A program made the position numbers and the translations under genes. Positions 1-8,946 of a stretch of DNA of 64,000 bases are shown here, in pieces; positions within the stretch are counted from its first letter, which is position 1; each line of letters opens with the position of its first letter. The notes below the pieces were generated by a model, which was not told the origin of the DNA, ran no database searches, and saw nothing but the letters and a program-made list of their open reading frames with translations. This DNA comes from Kaistella faecalis (GTDB lineage: Bacteria; Bacteroidota; Bacteroidia; Flavobacteriales; Weeksellaceae), in the NCBI RefSeq assembly GCF_019195395.1, contig NZ_CP078067.1, forward strand, positions 1,875,783 to 1,939,782, in the 5' to 3' direction.

Positions 1-30
1 CAGCAATACAAATAACCTGGTAAGGGTTTA

Positions 31-449
31 CACCGTTACGGCTTTGCCGCGGTGAGACTCCTGCGGAGTGACAAGCGCTATTGTTGATAATTTCGGATTT
101 TAAAAGAACATTTTGTCACTCTGGAAGAGTCCAATCATGATGGGTGCTGGATGTCAGATGCTGGATGACTTAGTGATAAAGTGGTTTGGTGGTTTAGTGT
201 GTTAATTATTGTTGCACAGTTTCGGCTTCGCCGCGGTGAGACTCCTCCGGAGTGACAAACGCTATTGTTGATGATTCGGGAACTTAAAAAAATCTTTTGT
301 CACGCTGTAAGAGTCCCATGTATAAATCACCTGTTAATTGTTGTTGCACCGTTTCGGCTTCGCCGCGGTGAGGCTCCTGCGGAGTGACAAACGCTATTGT
401 TGATAATTTCGGATTTTAAAAGAACATTTTGTCACTCTGGAAGAGTCCA
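31..449. repeat. Three direct copies of a ~103-bp dispersed repeat
   Basis: Copies lie at 31-133, 214-316 and 346-449. Each runs from GCACCGTTTCGGCTTCGCCG through CTCCTGCGGAGTGACAA to TTTTGTCACTCTGGAAGAGTCC. The two GTCACTC-type segments are in opposite orientation, so each unit could fold back on itself. Copies 1 and 3 are nearly identical and copy 2 is more diverged. Between them are short GCTGGAT/GGATGAC heptamer-like words (about 141-178 and 459-505). A degraded reverse-orientation copy lies at 23108-23215. I see no gene in 1-595. Confidence 0.8.
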
Positions 450-595
450 GTTATGCTGGGTGCTGGATGAAGGATGCTGGATGACTTAGTGGTAGAGTGG
501 TTTAATAGTTTAGTGATTGAGGGCAAAAGTCGAGTGACCAATGCTGTGTTGAAGAAAAGGATCTATCAAGCTACACTCTTTTTCAATATTTAAAA

Positions 596-624
596 TTGCA
601 TTAACCCTTGATTTTGTAAATTTG
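596..624 (+). promoter_or_regulatory. Bacteroidota-type promoter of the epimerase gene
   Basis: TTG at 596-598, an 18-base spacer and TAAATTTG at 617-624 match the TTG-N19-TAnnTTTG promoter of this phylum, about 46 bases before the start codon. Confidence 0.6.
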
Positions 625-670
625 CACGCGATCATCATTTCCCTATAGACTTACGCTACAATAAATAAAA

Positions 671-1639
671 ATGAACAAAATACTCATCACCGGCGGTGCC
701 GGATTCATAGGATCCAATCTCTGTGACCATTTTATCGCGAAAGGCGATCAGGTGACCTGTCTCGATAATTTTGCGACGGGTTTTATGCATAATATCGAAC
801 ACCTCATGGGTCATCCCAACTTTACCCTTATGGAAGGCGACATCCGTGATCTGGAAACCTGCACGAAAGCCTGTGAAGGGCAGGATTATGTGCTGCACCA
901 GGCTGCCCTCGGCTCGGTTCCACGGTCCATCAATGATCCCATTACGAGCAATGATGTGAATGTAAGCGGGTTCCTGAATATGCTCGTGGCTGCCAGAGAC
1001 GCGAAGGTGAAGCGATTTGTTTACGCCGCTTCCTCCTCGACCTACGGGGATTCCGCTTCTCTGCCGAAAGTGGAAGACGTCATCGGTAAACCTCTGTCAC
1101 CGTACGCCATCACCAAATATGTCAACGAGCTTTATGCCGATGTATTCTCAAAAACTTACGGTATGGAATGTATCGGACTCCGTTATTTCAATGTCTTCGG
1201 CAGACGGCAGAACCCTAACGGAGCCTATGCGGCGGTAATTCCTAAGTTTGTCATTCAGCTCATGAACCATGAAAGCCCGGTGATCAACGGGACCGGTGAT
1301 TACTCACGCGATTTTACCTATATTGACAATGTCCTGCAGATGAATGAGAAGGCCATGCTTTCCGATAATCCTGCCGCCATCAATACCGTATATAATACGG
1401 CGGTAGGAGACCGTACCACGCTGAATACCCTTGTTGCTTATCTGAAGGAGTCGCTTTCGGCTTTCGATCCTGAAATTAAAAATATACAGACGATCCATGG
1501 GGCACAGCGTGCCGGTGATATCCCGCATTCCCTGGCCTCGGTGGAGAAAGCCAGAACCCTTCTTGGCTACGAACCGTCGCACACCATTCAGAACGGACTG
1601 AAAGAAGCGGTAAACTGGTACTGGGAACATCTGAGATAA
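671..1639 (+). CDS. wbpP: UDP-GlcNAc 4-epimerase-like SDR (WbpP/TviC type)
   Basis: A 322-residue extended short-chain dehydrogenase/reductase. The NAD-binding GGAGFIG is at residues 8-14, the active-site Ser/Thr region SSSTYG near 121 and the YAITK catalytic Tyr-Lys pair near 145. The segment GSVPRSINDP is typical of WbpP/TviC enzymes, which interconvert UDP-GlcNAc and UDP-GalNAc, sometimes as the uronic acids. The first ATG follows a good promoter at 596-624. With the TviB/WbpO-like dehydrogenase at 3146 it could supply UDP-GalNAcA, which is an inference from known pathways. Family assignment is firm; the exact substrate is not. Confidence 0.85.
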   Translation: MNKILITGGAGFIGSNLCDHFIAKGDQVTCLDNFATGFMHNIEHLMGHPNFTLMEGDIRDLETCTKACEGQDYVLHQAALGSVPRSINDPITSNDVNVSGFLNMLVAARDAKVKRFVYAASSSTYGDSASLPKVEDVIGKPLSPYAITKYVNELYADVFSKTYGMECIGLRYFNVFGRRQNPNGAYAAVIPKFVIQLMNHESPVINGTGDYSRDFTYIDNVLQMNEKAMLSDNPAAINTVYNTAVGDRTTLNTLVAYLKESLSAFDPEIKNIQTIHGAQRAGDIPHSLASVEKARTLLGYEPSHTIQNGLKEAVNWYWEHLR

Positions 1640-1680
1640 GCCAGGAGTAAGCCTCTGTCTTATTTTAAGACACTATTCAG

Positions 1681-1688
1681 TATATTTG
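1681..1688 (+). promoter_or_regulatory. Possible -7 box before the second epimerase
   Basis: TATATTTG matches TAnnTTTG, 48 bases before the start at 1736. No TTG -33 element at the usual spacing was seen. Confidence 0.35.
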
Positions 1689-1735
1689 GAGCAGATAAAA
1701 ATTCAGGAAAAGGATTCCTGTACACAAGAGAACTT

Positions 1736-2863
1736 ATGAAAAAAATACTCATTACCGGGGGCGCGGGATTTATAGGCTCTCATCTGGCGGTGACCCTCAG
1801 CAGTGAAGGCCATCAGGTTACTGTTCTCGACAACCTGTCTCCCCAGATCCACGGTGCTGATCCTGAAATTCCTGACTTCGGCGGAGCAGATGTGGCGTTT
1901 ATCCGCGGTGATGTGCGGCATTATGACGACTGGGAGGCTGCATTAGAAGGACAGCAGGTGGTGGTGCATCTGGCAGCGGAAACGGGTACCGGGCAGAGCA
2001 TGTATGAGGTGCACCGGTATACAGATGTCAATATCGGCGGCACCGCGCATCTGATGGATTATCTGGTGAATGCCAGACACTCGGTGGAAAAAGTAATTGT
2101 CGCCTCTTCGAGGGCGGTGTACGGAGAAGGGAAGTACCGGTGTTCTCAGCACGGCATCCTTTGGCCCGCAGCAAGAAAAGAAGCAGCCCTCCTTCAGGGA
2201 TGTTTTGAACCCCAATGTCCCCGGTGCGGGCTTCCGCTGATCTCGGTTCCTACAGACGAAGATTCGCCCCTGCAGCCCACTTCAGTGTACGGAATCACCA
2301 AACAGAATCAGGAGCAGATGGTGATGCAGGTCTGCCGGTCCGTGGGTATTCCCGCGGTGGTGTTCAGGTACCAGAACGTTTACGGCCCCGGACAGTCGCT
2401 CAGAAATCCCTATACCGGAATCCTGTCGGTATTTTCCACGCTGATCCGTAACGGTCAGCCCCTTACGGTTTTCGAGGACGGCCTTGAAAGCCGTGACTTC
2501 GTATATATAGACGATGTGGTGGCCGCCACGATGTTGGGTATCCGGAAAAGCGAAGCCGATCACGAAATCTTCAATGTAGGCAGCGGAACAGCCACGACGG
2601 TACTTGAGGTGACAAAACTCCTGAAGTTACATTACAGGGCCGACCTCCCGGTGAATGTTTCGGGCGGTTTCAGGCTTGGGGATATCAGGCACAATACAGC
2701 GGATTTGAGCCATATCCGCAAGAAGCTCGGCTTCAGTCCCCAAATTGATTTTCACACCGGCAGCGGAAGGTTTGCCACCTGGGTGGAAGCGCAGTGTATT
2801 GAAGCAGATCACTATGAGGCGTCCATTCATGAAATGGAGAAGAGGGGGCTGTTTAAAAAATGA
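1736..2863 (+). CDS. dTDP-L-rhamnose 4-epimerase-like SDR with a four-cysteine insert
   Basis: A 375-residue NAD-dependent epimerase. GGAGFIG is at residues 8-14, the ASSRAVYGEG region near 127 and the YGITK catalytic pair near 188. Between these is an insert of about 50 residues (roughly 135-180) with four cysteines in YRC, GC and CPRC contexts, which looks like a zinc ribbon. I know this insert from the WbiB-type dTDP-L-rhamnose 4-epimerases that make dTDP-6-deoxy-L-talose. No rmlABCD genes are in the window, so dTDP-rhamnose would have to come from elsewhere. Family placement is fairly secure; the substrate is inferred. It lies 96 bases after the first epimerase and may have its own promoter. 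Confidence 0.7.
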   Translation: MKKILITGGAGFIGSHLAVTLSSEGHQVTVLDNLSPQIHGADPEIPDFGGADVAFIRGDVRHYDDWEAALEGQQVVVHLAAETGTGQSMYEVHRYTDVNIGGTAHLMDYLVNARHSVEKVIVASSRAVYGEGKYRCSQHGILWPAARKEAALLQGCFEPQCPRCGLPLISVPTDEDSPLQPTSVYGITKQNQEQMVMQVCRSVGIPAVVFRYQNVYGPGQSLRNPYTGILSVFSTLIRNGQPLTVFEDGLESRDFVYIDDVVAATMLGIRKSEADHEIFNVGSGTATTVLEVTKLLKLHYRADLPVNVSGGFRLGDIRHNTADLSHIRKKLGFSPQIDFHTGSGRFATWVEAQCIEADHYEASIHEMEKRGLFKK

Positions 2864-3040
2864 GTGCGGTGATGAGCATAGGGAGCTGGGGTTAACCGAT
2901 GCCAGATGACGGCCCTTAAATTTTTTTTAACAGACCTCTTTCATTTCGCCTCCCGCCATTCATTACTGCCCTGAGCATCTTCCGGTGTTACTTTATGTTA
3001 AATGCATCTGATGCCTGATGGGCCATATTAAATAAATACT

Positions 3041-3048
3041 TACCTTTG
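3041..3048 (+). promoter_or_regulatory. Possible -7 box upstream of the dehydrogenase operon
   Basis: TACCTTTG matches TAnnTTTG about 98 bases before 3146. No -33 element is evident. The rest of the 282-base gap (2864-3145) shows no gene. Confidence 0.3.
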
Positions 3049-3145
3049 TCGCTTCAAAAAATATGTAATAAAACAGGCGGGCCCACGCTTAAATAATTTT
3101 TAGTCAGTTATTTACGGGACTTTTGCCGCTTTTGTATTTTCATCT

Positions 3146-4591
3146 ATGACGCATAAAATTGCCATCATCGGATTAGGCTACGTCGGCCTTCCCCTTGCGA
3201 GACTTTTCGCTACGAAATACCCTGTAGTGGGTTTCGACATTAACCAACATCGGATCGCGGAACTCAATGCCGGGAATGATTTCACCCTCGAGGTCGAAGA
3301 AGACCTTTTGAAATCGGTCCTTGTCACAGTGAATCCCTTTGTCATTCCGAGCCTAAACAAGGAAGAAACGAAAGTTTCTGACGAAGTTTACGAACGCAGT
3401 TCAGAGGAATCTCAGTCCATTGCACCTGTCCTGAGCGGAGCCGAAGGAAAGCGAGGACTGTACTGCACCCACGAACTTTCCGATATCGCAGACGCCAATA
3501 TCTACATCATCACCGTACCTACTCCCGTAGACAAGAATAACAAGCCCGACCTTACGCCGCTGTACAAAGCCAGCGAGACCGTTGGGAAAGTCCTGAAGAA
3601 AGGGGATGTTGTGATTTATGAATCTACGGTGTATCCCGGCGCGACAGAAGAAGAATGTATTCCGGTGTTGGAAAAAGTTTCAGGACTTAAATATAATGAA
3701 GATTTCTTTGCGGGGTATTCTCCGGAACGGATCAATCCTGGCGATAAGGAGCATACCGTAGAAAAAATATTAAAAGTAACCTCAGGCTCTACGCCGGAGA
3801 TTGGAAAAGTCGTGGATGATCTGTATAAATCGGTCATCACCGCAGGAACCCATCTCGCACCGACGATTAAAGTGGCGGAAGCTGCGAAGGTTATTGAAAA
3901 CTCCCAGCGCGACATCAATATCGCCTTCGTGAATGAACTGGCGAAGATCTTCAACCTCATGGACATCAATACCCATGATGTGCTGGAAGCAGCCGGCACC
4001 AAATGGAATTTCCTTCCATTTAAACCAGGCCTTGTGGGTGGACACTGCATTGGCGTGGATCCCTATTATCTGGCGCAGAAAGCGCAGGAGTTTGGCTATC
4101 ATCCCGAGATCATCTTAGCGGGTCGACGCATGAATGATTCCATGGGCGCCTATGTCGCCTCTCAGGTTGTAAAAGCCATGATCAAAAAAGACATTGCGGT
4201 GAACGGTGCCGAAGTGCTGATGCTGGGTATTACCTTTAAAGAAAACTGTCCGGATGTCCGCAATACCAAGATTGTAGATGTGGTAGCCGCATTGAAAGAC
4301 TACGGCATAAAGGTCACCATTTACGACCCCTGGGCAAAACCAGAAGAAGTGAAACATGAGTACGGATTGACCTGTTATAATACTTTACCCTGTCATTCCG
4401 GGCGCAGCGAGGAATCTCTTTCCGCCGCGCAGCTGGAAAGCACCTCAGCATCCATCGAGAAATACGATGCAGTAGTCCTCGGAGTAGCCCACAATGAATT
4501 CCTGAACCTGAACCTGAACCTCAGCCTTAAAGAAAAAGCGGTGGTGTATGATGTTAAGGGCGTTTTGGAAGGAGCAGAAAACACATTATAA
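3146..4591 (+). CDS. tviB: UDP-N-acetylhexosamine 6-dehydrogenase (TviB/WbpO type) with two repeat-derived inserts
   Basis: A 481-residue nucleotide-sugar dehydrogenase that oxidises UDP-GlcNAc or UDP-GalNAc at C6. The Rossmann motif GLGYVGLP is at residues 9-16, the PTPVD motif near 127, [10 protein letters not shown] near 190-200 and the catalytic-Cys loop [11 protein letters not shown] near 300. The family is usually about 425 residues long. The excess is explained by two segments that read as translated dispersed repeats: residues about 66-102 (3341-3450) and about 416-425 (4392-4418). Both keep the frame open, and all core motifs are intact. It is followed after 6 bases by ugd, so they are probably co-transcribed. 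Choice between a WbpA/TviB and a WbpO substrate is open. Confidence 0.88.
   Translation: MTHKIAIIGLGYVGLPLARLFATKYPVVGFDINQHRIAELNAGNDFTLEVEEDLLKSVLVTVNPFVIPSLNKEETKVSDEVYERSSEESQSIAPVLSGAEGKRGLYCTHELSDIADANIYIITVPTPVDKNNKPDLTPLYKASETVGKVLKKGDVVIYESTVYPGATEEECIPVLEKVSGLKYNEDFFAGYSPERINPGDKEHTVEKILKVTSGSTPEIGKVVDDLYKSVITAGTHLAPTIKVAEAAKVIENSQRDINIAFVNELAKIFNLMDINTHDVLEAAGTKWNFLPFKPGLVGGHCIGVDPYYLAQKAQEFGYHPEIILAGRRMNDSMGAYVASQVVKAMIKKDIAVNGAEVLMLGITFKENCPDVRNTKIVDVVAALKDYGIKVTIYDPWAKPEEVKHEYGLTCYNTLPCHSGRSEESLSAAQLESTSASIEKYDAVVLGVAHNEFLNLNLNLSLKEKAVVYDVKGVLEGAENTL
3341..3450 (+). repeat. In-frame repeat insert 1 within the tviB-like gene
   Basis: The stretch opens with GTCATTCCGAGC and closes with GAGGAATCTC, the two ends of a common GTCATTCCGAG...GAGGAATCTC repeat. 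CCTGTCCTGAGCGGAGCCGA, another widespread repeat word, follows at once. It adds about 37-45 residues between the first Rossmann segment and the LYCTHELSD strand, where relatives have a short loop. Confidence 0.7.
4392..4418 (+). repeat. In-frame repeat insert 2 within the tviB-like gene
   Basis: A 27-base copy begins GTCATTCCGGGC and ends GAGGAATCTC. It is read as CHSGRSEES in the C-terminal UDP-binding domain, followed by a low-complexity Ser/Ala/Glu stretch. The flanking [16 protein letters not shown] and [13 protein letters not shown] segments are normally much closer together. Confidence 0.7.
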
Positions 4592-4597
4592 GAACCT

Positions 4598-5764
4598 ATG
4601 AAAATCACAGTTGTCGGTACCGGCTACGTAGGGCTTTCCAATGCCCTTTTACTGGCGCAGCACCATGAAGTGGTAGCGTTGGACATTGTTCCTGAAAAAG
4701 TGGCGATGCTCAATGCACAGGTTTCCCCGATTGAGGATCACGAAATCAGTGATTTTCTACAAAATAAAGCTTTACAGTTCAAAGCCACAACCGATCAGCT
4801 GGAAGCGTACCAGAACGCCGATTATGTGATTGTGGCGACTCCGACCGATTACGATCCCAAAACCAATTACTTCAACACCAGCAGTGTCGAAACAGTGATT
4901 GCTGACGTTAAAAAATACCGACCGCAAGCGGTGGTCATCATCAAATCCACGGTACCGGTGGGTTTTACTGAAGATTTGAAAAAGAAACTGGATTTTCAAA
5001 ACATCATCTTTTCCCCGGAATTCTTGCGGGAAGGAAAGGCGTTGTATGATAATTTATATCCCTCTAGAATCATCATTGGCGAACAGAGCGAAAGAGCAGA
5101 GGCTTTTGCGGAACTCCTCAAAGAGGGGGCGATCAGAAAAGACATTCCGGTGTTATTCACCCATTCCACAGAAGCGGAAGCTATTAAATTGTTCTCCAAT
5201 ACCTATCTTGCATTGAGGGTGGCGTATTTCAACGAACTCGACAGTTATGCCCAAATCCACGGGCTCGACAGCCGCCAGATCATCGAAGGCGTAGGTTTGG
5301 ATCCCCGCATTGGTTCGCATTACAACAACCCATCTTTTGGTTACGGCGGCTATTGTCTTCCGAAAGATACCAAGCAGCTGTTGGCGAACTATGATTCGGT
5401 TCCGAACAATATCATTCAGGCGATTGTGGATGCCAACCGAACCAGAAAAGACTTTATCGCGGATTCGGTGCTTGCAAGAAATCCCAAGAAAGTGGGCGTG
5501 TACCGCCTGATTATGAAATCCGGTTCCGACAATTTCCGGGCTTCAGCGATCCAGGGCGTGATGAAGCGCATCAAAGCCAAAGGTGTCGAAGTGGTGGTGT
5601 ACGAACCCGTAATGAAAGAAGAAACCTTCTTCGGTTCCCGTGTCACCAAATATTTGGAAAGTTTTAAACAGGAATGCGACGTAATCATCTCCAACCGTAA
5701 AGCTCCCGAACTCGCCGATGTGGAAGAGAAAGTTTATACGAGGGATTTATTTGGGAATGATTGA
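4598..5764 (+). CDS. ugd: UDP-glucose 6-dehydrogenase
   Basis: A 388-residue enzyme, the length of enterobacterial Ugd, predicted to oxidise UDP-glucose to UDP-glucuronate in the cytoplasm. [10 protein letters not shown] is at residues 7-16, the KSTVPVGFT segment near 116, SPEFLREG near 137 and the catalytic Cys loop [16 protein letters not shown] near 250. It starts 6 bases after the tviB-like gene and is probably in the same transcript. It belongs to the same superfamily as its neighbour but to the short Ugd branch, and it has no repeat insert. Confidence 0.92.
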   Translation: MKITVVGTGYVGLSNALLLAQHHEVVALDIVPEKVAMLNAQVSPIEDHEISDFLQNKALQFKATTDQLEAYQNADYVIVATPTDYDPKTNYFNTSSVETVIADVKKYRPQAVVIIKSTVPVGFTEDLKKKLDFQNIIFSPEFLREGKALYDNLYPSRIIIGEQSERAEAFAELLKEGAIRKDIPVLFTHSTEAEAIKLFSNTYLALRVAYFNELDSYAQIHGLDSRQIIEGVGLDPRIGSHYNNPSFGYGGYCLPKDTKQLLANYDSVPNNIIQAIVDANRTRKDFIADSVLARNPKKVGVYRLIMKSGSDNFRASAIQGVMKRIKAKGVEVVVYEPVMKEETFFGSRVTKYLESFKQECDVIISNRKAPELADVEEKVYTRDLFGND

Positions 5765-5792
5765 TTAAAAAATTAAGATAGAACAAGATTAC

Positions 5793-7226
5793 ATGTCTTT
5801 AAAAAAGCAGGCGGTGTCCTCCATGATCTGGACCTTCTCACAGCAATTTGGTAGCCAGCTGATTACTTTTGCGGTAAGCGTTATTCTAGCGAGATTATTA
5901 TTGCCCTCTGATTTCGGAACCATCGCAATGTTCACCGTGGTGATGTCAATAGCCTCCGCATTGGTGGATGGCGGGATGTCTTCAAGTCTCATTCGTTCTA
6001 CAAATGTGGATGACCGTGATTTATCGACGGTCTTTTGGTTTAATTTTGGGGTGGCGGTCGCCATGTATATCATTATTTTTTTTACAGCCCCTTTGATTGC
6101 TGACTTTTACAAAGTGGAAATACTGACGCCGGTCATTAGAGTGTACAGTCTCTCCATTATCATTGGATCACTCACTGCGGTGCAGGGGACAAGGTTTACC
6201 AAAGCGATGGACTTTAAAACGCTGTTTAAAATTCAATTGCCCTCACTGATTATTGGAGCACTTGCGGCCGTGGTGATGGCTTATAATGGTTTCGGAATAT
6301 GGACCTTGGTATTTTATCCGCTTATCCAGTCAGTCGTTGGCGGCATTCAGCTTTGGTTTTACAGCAGATGGAAGCCTTTGCTTGTTTTTGATCGTGCGAA
6401 ATTCAAAGAGCATTTTGGCTTTGGATATAAAATGACTTTATCGGGGCTTTTAGATACTGTTTTTAAGAATATTTACACTATTCTCATAGGAAAATATTTT
6501 TCCAGTGCAGATTTGGGGTATTACAACAGAGCAGATAATCTTAAACAATTACCGGTTAACAATCTGTCTTCCGCCTTGAACAAGGTTACTTTTCCCTTGT
6601 TCTCTAAAATTAAAGACAATAATGTCAAATTGAAAGAGGTGTATCAGAAACTGATGAAACTCGTGATTTTTGTTATTGCTCCCGTTTTATTTCTAATGAT
6701 GGTGGTTGCAGAACCGATGATCCGGTTTTTATTGACCGAAAAGTGGCTGCCTGCAATTCCGTATTTGCAGGTGCTGGTACTGTCCGGGATTCTATATCCT
6801 ATCCATGCCTACAACTTGAATATTTTAAAAGTAAAAGGCCGTTCCGATTTGTTCCTAAAACTTGAATTTTGGAAAAAAGGTTTGCAATTGATTACACTTC
6901 TCACCTCGGTACCATATGGTATTATTGGTATTGTTTGGGGACAGGTGGTATTTTCAGTGTTGGCATTCTTCATTAACACACACTATACAGGTAAGATGTT
7001 GAAGTATGGCTCGATGCATCAGATTTTAGATTTAATGCCGATTATCTCACTTTCTGCAGGTGTTGCGTTAATTATTTACGTTTCAGACCATTTTTTTTTC
7101 TATAATTGGGTAGATTTGCCAAGATTATTAGTGCTGACCTTTTTATATGCCGGGCTCTATTTGGTGGGCGTATGGATTTTTAAGTTCAAAGAAATTAATT
7201 ATTTAAAAGATTTATTAAAAAAATGA
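5793..7226 (+). CDS. wzx: Wzx-type polysaccharide flippase (MOP superfamily)
   Basis: A 477-residue protein with about 12-14 hydrophobic segments in the inner membrane. It is a WzxC-like lipopolysaccharide/exopolysaccharide translocase that would flip undecaprenyl-linked repeat units to the periplasm. The N-terminus (SMIWTFSQQFGSQLITF) and the loop YYNRADNLKQLPVNNLSSAL are typical of this family. It starts 28 bases after ugd and overlaps the aminotransferase by 4 bases (ATGA), so they are translationally linked. A second flippase lies at 60918. Confidence 0.88.
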   Translation: MSLKKQAVSSMIWTFSQQFGSQLITFAVSVILARLLLPSDFGTIAMFTVVMSIASALVDGGMSSSLIRSTNVDDRDLSTVFWFNFGVAVAMYIIIFFTAPLIADFYKVEILTPVIRVYSLSIIIGSLTAVQGTRFTKAMDFKTLFKIQLPSLIIGALAAVVMAYNGFGIWTLVFYPLIQSVVGGIQLWFYSRWKPLLVFDRAKFKEHFGFGYKMTLSGLLDTVFKNIYTILIGKYFSSADLGYYNRADNLKQLPVNNLSSALNKVTFPLFSKIKDNNVKLKEVYQKLMKLVIFVIAPVLFLMMVVAEPMIRFLLTEKWLPAIPYLQVLVLSGILYPIHAYNLNILKVKGRSDLFLKLEFWKKGLQLITLLTSVPYGIIGIVWGQVVFSVLAFFINTHYTGKMLKYGSMHQILDLMPIISLSAGVALIIYVSDHFFFYNWVDLPRLLVLTFLYAGLYLVGVWIFKFKEINYLKDLLKK

Positions 7227-8305
7227 TCCCCGTAACCAAACCTTTTTTACCTCCACAGCAGGTTTACCAGCATTATCTTGACGGAATCTGGAAACGCAAC
7301 TGGCTTACCAATATGGGGCCGCTTGCCAGTGATTTGGAACTGCGACTGAAAGATACTCTGAAAGTCAATCACCTGCTTTTTGTGACCAACGGTACCGTGG
7401 CACTGCAAATGGCGATTAAAGCATTAGACCTGAAAGGCGAAATCATCACCACACCGTTTTCGTTTGTGGCTACGACCAGTGCGATTGTTTGGGAACACTG
7501 TACTCCGGTTTTTGTGGATATTGATGAACATTCTTTAAACATCGATGCAGACAAGATCGAGGAAGCCATTACCCCGAGCACTACTGCTATTTTGGCGACT
7601 CATGTGTACGGAAATCCTTGCGATGTGGAGAAAATTGAAGCCATCGCGAAAAAACATCGGCTTAAAGTCATTTACGATGCGGCCCATGCGTTTGGCGTTG
7701 AGGTGAATGGCAAATCCATTTTTGAATACGGCGATATTTCGACTTGTAGTTTGCATGCCACCAAGCTCTACCACTCGGTGGAGGGGGGATTGGTGGTGAC
7801 CAAAGATGCAGCTTTGCTCAAGAAGCTGGCGTACATGAGAAACTTTGGTTTTGATGGACCTGAGAGTTTTGCCGAACTGGGCATCAATGGAAAAAATTCC
7901 GAATACCACGCCGCAATGGGCTTGGCGAATTTAAAATATTTGGATGTCATTCATCAGAAAAGAAAAGAACTCACCGAAAGATATGATGAAAAACTGAAAA
8001 ACCTGAAAGCACGAAGACCAATATGGCATGCCGCTTCGGAAAATAACTTCGCTTATTATCCGTTGGTGTTTGATTCGGAAGAAATGATGTTACAATGTAT
8101 AGAACTCCTAAAGCTGAATGAAATATTTACCAGAAGGTATTTTTATCCTTCGCTGGCTACATCCTTGCCTTATGTGAAGCCACAGGATTTACCGTTGACT
8201 GATGATATTTCCAGAAGAGTTTTATGTTTGCCGCTGTACTATGATCTCACTCTGGAAGAAGTGGATTTAATTTGTCGATTGGTATTAAGAGTTCAAAATA
8301 ATTAA
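7223..8305 (+). CDS. DegT/DnrJ/EryC1/StrS sugar aminotransferase
   Basis: A 360-residue PLP-dependent aminotransferase acting on keto-sugar nucleotides. Visible are the FVTNGTVALQ cofactor phosphate segment near 50-60, the DAAHAFG motif near 150-157 and the PLP-binding Lys in HATKLYHSVEGG near 180. Lys in an ATK(L/V)(Y/F)xxxEGG context is common in enzymes aminating C3 or C4 of dTDP- or UDP-6-deoxy sugars. It overlaps wzx by 4 bases and is followed after 2 bases by a PglD-like acyltransferase. The pair probably makes an N-acylated amino-deoxy sugar, and the 4,6-dehydratase at 53192 could supply its substrate. Substrate is inferred. Confidence 0.85.
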   Translation: MIPVTKPFLPPQQVYQHYLDGIWKRNWLTNMGPLASDLELRLKDTLKVNHLLFVTNGTVALQMAIKALDLKGEIITTPFSFVATTSAIVWEHCTPVFVDIDEHSLNIDADKIEEAITPSTTAILATHVYGNPCDVEKIEAIAKKHRLKVIYDAAHAFGVEVNGKSIFEYGDISTCSLHATKLYHSVEGGLVVTKDAALLKKLAYMRNFGFDGPESFAELGINGKNSEYHAAMGLANLKYLDVIHQKRKELTERYDEKLKNLKARRPIWHAASENNFAYYPLVFDSEEMMLQCIELLKLNEIFTRRYFYPSLATSLPYVKPQDLPLTDDISRRVLCLPLYYDLTLEEVDLICRLVLRVQNN

Positions 8306-8307
8306 TT

Positions 8308-8943
8308 ATGCTGATCATAGGTGCAAAAGGCTTCGCTAAGGAAGTACTGGAAATTCTTCATCAAAACGGACAAACAAAAAATCTTTGTTTTTATGATGAT
8401 GTTAATGACGATTTGCCTGAAAAATTATATGGGCAATTTCCAGTCTTAAGAACGATGGAGGAAGCTAAAACCTATTTTACTCAGACTTCAAATCAATTTG
8501 TTTTAGGCATTGGAAGTCCTTTCTTAAGAAAAAAGCTTTGTGATAAATTTGAAAGTATAGGTGGTAATTTGAGCAGCGTCATCAGTAAAAATGCAGAAAT
8601 AGGAAGTTTTGGAATATTAATCAGTACGGGATGTAACATTCTTTCGGGAGTTAAAATTTCTAATGATGTTATAATTGGGAAAGGCACCCTGGTTTACTAC
8701 AATTCAGTGATTACACATGATGTTAAAATAGGGGAGTTTTGTGAAATTTCACCATCAACCAGCATCTTGGGAAGAGCCGATATTGGGAATTTTGTAAGTA
8801 TAGGAGCAGGTTCAGTAATTTTTCCTGATGTTGTTATCGGAAGTAATTCTGTTATTGCAGCAGGAGCAATAGTTAGAAATAATATACCTGCAAATGTAAT
8901 GGTAGCAGGAATTCCTGCAGTGGTAAAAAAAGAATTAATGTAA
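8308..8943 (+). CDS. NeuD/PglD-like sugar O/N-acyltransferase
   Basis: A 211-residue protein. The N-terminal Rossmann-like sugar-binding part (LIIGAKGFAKEV, residues 2-13) is followed from about residue 85 by hexapeptide repeats of a left-handed beta-helix (for example GIGSFGILISTG, NDVIIGKGT, GNFVSIGAGSVI). PglD and NeuD enzymes transfer acetyl from acetyl-CoA to sugar amines or hydroxyls. The likely catalytic His is in SVITHDVKIG near residue 135. It lies 2 bases after the aminotransferase. Base composition turns AT-rich from here to about 12700. Confidence 0.83.
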   Translation: MLIIGAKGFAKEVLEILHQNGQTKNLCFYDDVNDDLPEKLYGQFPVLRTMEEAKTYFTQTSNQFVLGIGSPFLRKKLCDKFESIGGNLSSVISKNAEIGSFGILISTGCNILSGVKISNDVIIGKGTLVYYNSVITHDVKIGEFCEISPSTSILGRADIGNFVSIGAGSVIFPDVVIGSNSVIAAGAIVRNNIPANVMVAGIPAVVKKELM

Positions 8944-8946
8944 GAC

